From: Sphingomonas phyllosphaerae | GTDB lineage: Bacteria > Pseudomonadota > Alphaproteobacteria > Sphingomonadales > Sphingomonadaceae | Reading direction: 5' to 3' | Assembly (NCBI RefSeq): GCF_029623345.1 | Contig: NZ_JAPYKH010000026.1 | Location: forward strand, 1 to 41,265 | Length of the DNA stretch: 41,265 bases | Part shown: positions 39,414 through 41,265 of the stretch, in pieces | How positions within the stretch are numbered: the stretch's first letter is position 1 | Layout of the letters: each line of letters opens with the position of its first letter | Notes under the pieces: generated by a model | The model's database searches: none | Told to the model about the DNA's origin: nothing | Seen by the model: the letters and a program-made list of their open reading frames with translations, nothing else | Position numbers and translations under genes: made by a program

Positions 39414-41158
39414 GCAATGCCACAGTCGCGGACGTCATGAGGCAGCATGTGATCGAGCAGTTCATGTGGGGCTATCAGCGCCATTTTCGAGTTTCGCTGC
39501 GCTTACGCGCCGAGCAAGTGCTCAAACGTATCGGCTTGGATGTCGAGCCGGTCGCACTCCTAATCGGGGTGCGCCGCGACGGTGTCGAGGACCAGCATCC
39601 GCTCTGTATCGAGCCCGATGACGAGCGCTGGTCGCCGGTAATGTTCCCCGATATCCATGCCAAGATCGAGCAGGCTTGGCGGGCCCACCCCGACCAGCAT
39701 CTAGTGTATGGGGACGAACAGAGCATGAACGACAAGCCGGAGCATATCCGGCGCGCGTGCATCAGCAGCGAGGTCAAGGCTGCACTCGATATAGCGGAAG
39801 CCGGGCGCGGCCTGCGCATATTCTGCAGTACCCCGACACTTGTCGAAGGCCATTATGTCGTCTGTGTGTTGCAGCTTCCCGAAGCGCCGTTCGAACCCTT
39901 TCCTCCATTTCCCTACACCTGGATGGGCGAGCAGCAGGAAGCCAGCTTCTTGCTGCGCTGCATCCGCGCCGTCCTTGCCGATGCGGAGCGCGCACTAACC
40001 GGCCCCGATCCGGGGAGAAGCGCAAGCGGAAGCGGCGAGATGCGGCCTGCCGACGAGTTGATTCGCGAAGCGGCGGAATCCTTCCTGCGCGTGCCGGTGA
40101 TCCCGGGCGAATTCGCGCATTCCGACATGTTCCGCGCGTTCAACCAGCTGTCTCAACTAATGTATGAAGGGACGAAGGGGCTGGGCAGGTTGGTACTGGC
40201 CAAACCCAATGATCCGGCGATCGACTATGTCCTGCGCCTGCAAAAGGCGGTGCCGTTCAGCCAGACCCGCTGGGTTCGCAAATTGCTGCAAATGGCGACA
40301 CGCGAGACCGTGCTGGTGGCGAATTATCAGTCCATCTGGGGTCTCGCCCGCGTGCCGAACTTCGCCACCCAGCCTTTCTGCGTCGATTTTCTCGACCAGC
40401 ATGAATGGGAATTCCGCCGCGGCGAGCAGCTACTGCTGCGGACGCGCTTCGGCGAGCCCAGGCTGCCGCAGGAAGTTATCGCCACCGAGCGGTTCGCCGA
40501 GAATCTGCAGCGCCTTTTTCCCGGCATTACCGATGCGGCCATTGCGAGTCATCGGGCGGTGCTCGATCAAATGGGCGAGCAGGACCATGGCAGCATGGTG
40601 ATTATCGCCGACGACGCGGCAAGCGAAGCGGCGCGGCTCGACTTGCAAGGGACGCATATCGAGCCGGTGGCGCTCACGCCCGAGCTGATGGCGCGGGCGT
40701 CGCGCATCGATGGCACGATCCTCGTTGACCCCGCTGGCATCTGCCATGCGATCGGCGTCATCCTCGACGGCCAAGCCAATGCCGAGTGTACTCCGTCGCG
40801 CGGTGCGCGCTACAATTCCGCGGTGCGCTATGTCGGCAATGGCAGCGTCGCGCGGATGGCGCTGGTCGTGTCCGAGGATCGCACGCTCGACATCATCCCG
40901 CTGTTGCGTCCGCGGGTGCGGCGTCAGCCGATCGTCGACGCGGTCGAGGCGCTGACGCGGGCAACGGTCGACAATTTCCATGCGCCGCGCAACACGCTCG
41001 ACAAATATCGCTTCTATCTCAGTCTCGTGCAATGCAACGCCGCCAATGCGGCGCTCGATCGGATTGATGCGCCGCCTTTGCAAGTCGGGGAAATTCGCTA
41101 TACTGGCCCCCGCTTCTCGCCCGATCCGCATATGGACGACAGCTATTTGATCGACTGA
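39410..41158 (+). CDS. Protein with C-terminal diverged DAC (DisA_N) domain and putative sensor domain
   Basis: A 582-aa protein in three parts. Residues 1-195 form an unrecognised domain (FMWGYQRHFRVSLRLRAEQV, ACISSEVKAALDIAEAGRGL). Residues about 240-400 resemble the sensor domains found before DAC domains (FNQLSQLMYEGTKGLGRLVL, RWVRKLLQMATRETVLVANY). Residues about 395-500 look like a diadenylate-cyclase fold: DGT at 434-436 in place of DGA, RGARYNSA at 464-471 in place of GTRHRAA, then MALVVSEDRTLDII. The Asp is kept, but the RHR motif reads RYN, so cyclase activity is doubtful; it may bind nucleotide instead. TTG 39410 overlaps the CdnE stop (TTGA) after GGAAGAG; ATG 39437 is the alternative start. 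Confidence 0.75.
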   Translation: MSNATVADVMRQHVIEQFMWGYQRHFRVSLRLRAEQVLKRIGLDVEPVALLIGVRRDGVEDQHPLCIEPDDERWSPVMFPDIHAKIEQAWRAHPDQHLVYGDEQSMNDKPEHIRRACISSEVKAALDIAEAGRGLRIFCSTPTLVEGHYVVCVLQLPEAPFEPFPPFPYTWMGEQQEASFLLRCIRAVLADAERALTGPDPGRSASGSGEMRPADELIREAAESFLRVPVIPGEFAHSDMFRAFNQLSQLMYEGTKGLGRLVLAKPNDPAIDYVLRLQKAVPFSQTRWVRKLLQMATRETVLVANYQSIWGLARVPNFATQPFCVDFLDQHEWEFRRGEQLLLRTRFGEPRLPQEVIATERFAENLQRLFPGITDAAIASHRAVLDQMGEQDHGSMVIIADDAASEAARLDLQGTHIEPVALTPELMARASRIDGTILVDPAGICHAIGVILDGQANAECTPSRGARYNSAVRYVGNGSVARMALVVSEDRTLDIIPLLRPRVRRQPIVDAVEALTRATVDNFHAPRNTLDKYRFYLSLVQCNAANAALDRIDAPPLQVGEIRYTGPRFSPDPHMDDSYLID

Positions 41159-41207
41159 TTCTGCTTCTTATTCTCCCGTGTTGCGCACATGGTATGGGCC
41201 GATGTAA

Positions 41208-41265
<58 letters not shown>

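Noticed and set aside
39410..41158. Housekeeping DisA DNA-integrity protein
   Set aside because: DisA has an N-terminal DAC followed by helix-hairpin-helix DNA-binding parts; here the DAC-like region is C-terminal, diverged and linked to defence genes.

Overview
The window is GC-rich DNA that reads as an alphaproteobacterial chromosome, most likely Sphingomonas or a close sphingomonad. The evidence is a SciP (DUF1153) cell-cycle regulator, a MucR-type regulator, a DUF3489/DUF2924/serine-recombinase module, a GTA-type holin and several families of GC-rich palindromic repeats between genes. No database search was possible; families are named from motifs and recall.

Positions 1 to about 23,120 look like core chromosome. 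They hold an orphan lysis pair (GH108 muramidase plus 3-TM holin), the hslVU heat-shock protease behind a good sigma-32-like promoter, a tightly overlapping reverse operon (lgt, MidA-like methyltransferase, GNAT acetyltransferase, pgeF), an acyl-CoA synthetase, a GntR/FCD regulator with a palindromic operator in front, mnmA, sciP, a GlsB-family membrane protein, a SIMPL/DUF541 protein, an RND efflux adaptor-permease pair, a DUF445 protein, and an Mla-type lipid transport operon (MlaE, MlaF, MlaD, auxiliary lipoprotein) closed by a strong hairpin. A tRNA-Ser(GGA) gene follows.

From the tRNA to about 32 kb the sequence looks like an integrated element: repeated TTCCCTG motifs, a ParB-domain/DNA methyltransferase fusion, a DUF5681 protein and a terminase large subunit ended by a perfect 15-bp terminator stem. 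After these come a small lipoprotein and membrane protein, an XRE regulator, a MucR homologue and, reversed, DUF3489-DUF2924-recombinase. No capsid, portal or tail genes are visible.

From about 32 to 36.9 kb there is an alpha/beta hydrolase and then decayed DNA: one plausible small His/Trp-rich protein, a possible frameshifted membrane protein, a diverged repeat in three places, and a tyrosine recombinase broken by an in-frame TAG.

The most interesting part is 36,949-41,158, a compact four-gene operon: an unrecognised 197-aa protein, a patatin-like phospholipase, a CD-NTase closely resembling clade-E CdnE, and a 582-aa protein ending in a diverged diadenylate-cyclase (DAC/DisA_N) domain. The cyclase-phospholipase pair is the core of a CBASS anti-phage system. 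The DAC-like protein and the first gene are not standard CBASS ancillary genes, so this may be an undescribed CBASS variant with two nucleotide-handling proteins. The window ends inside a CAACGG hexamer tandem repeat.
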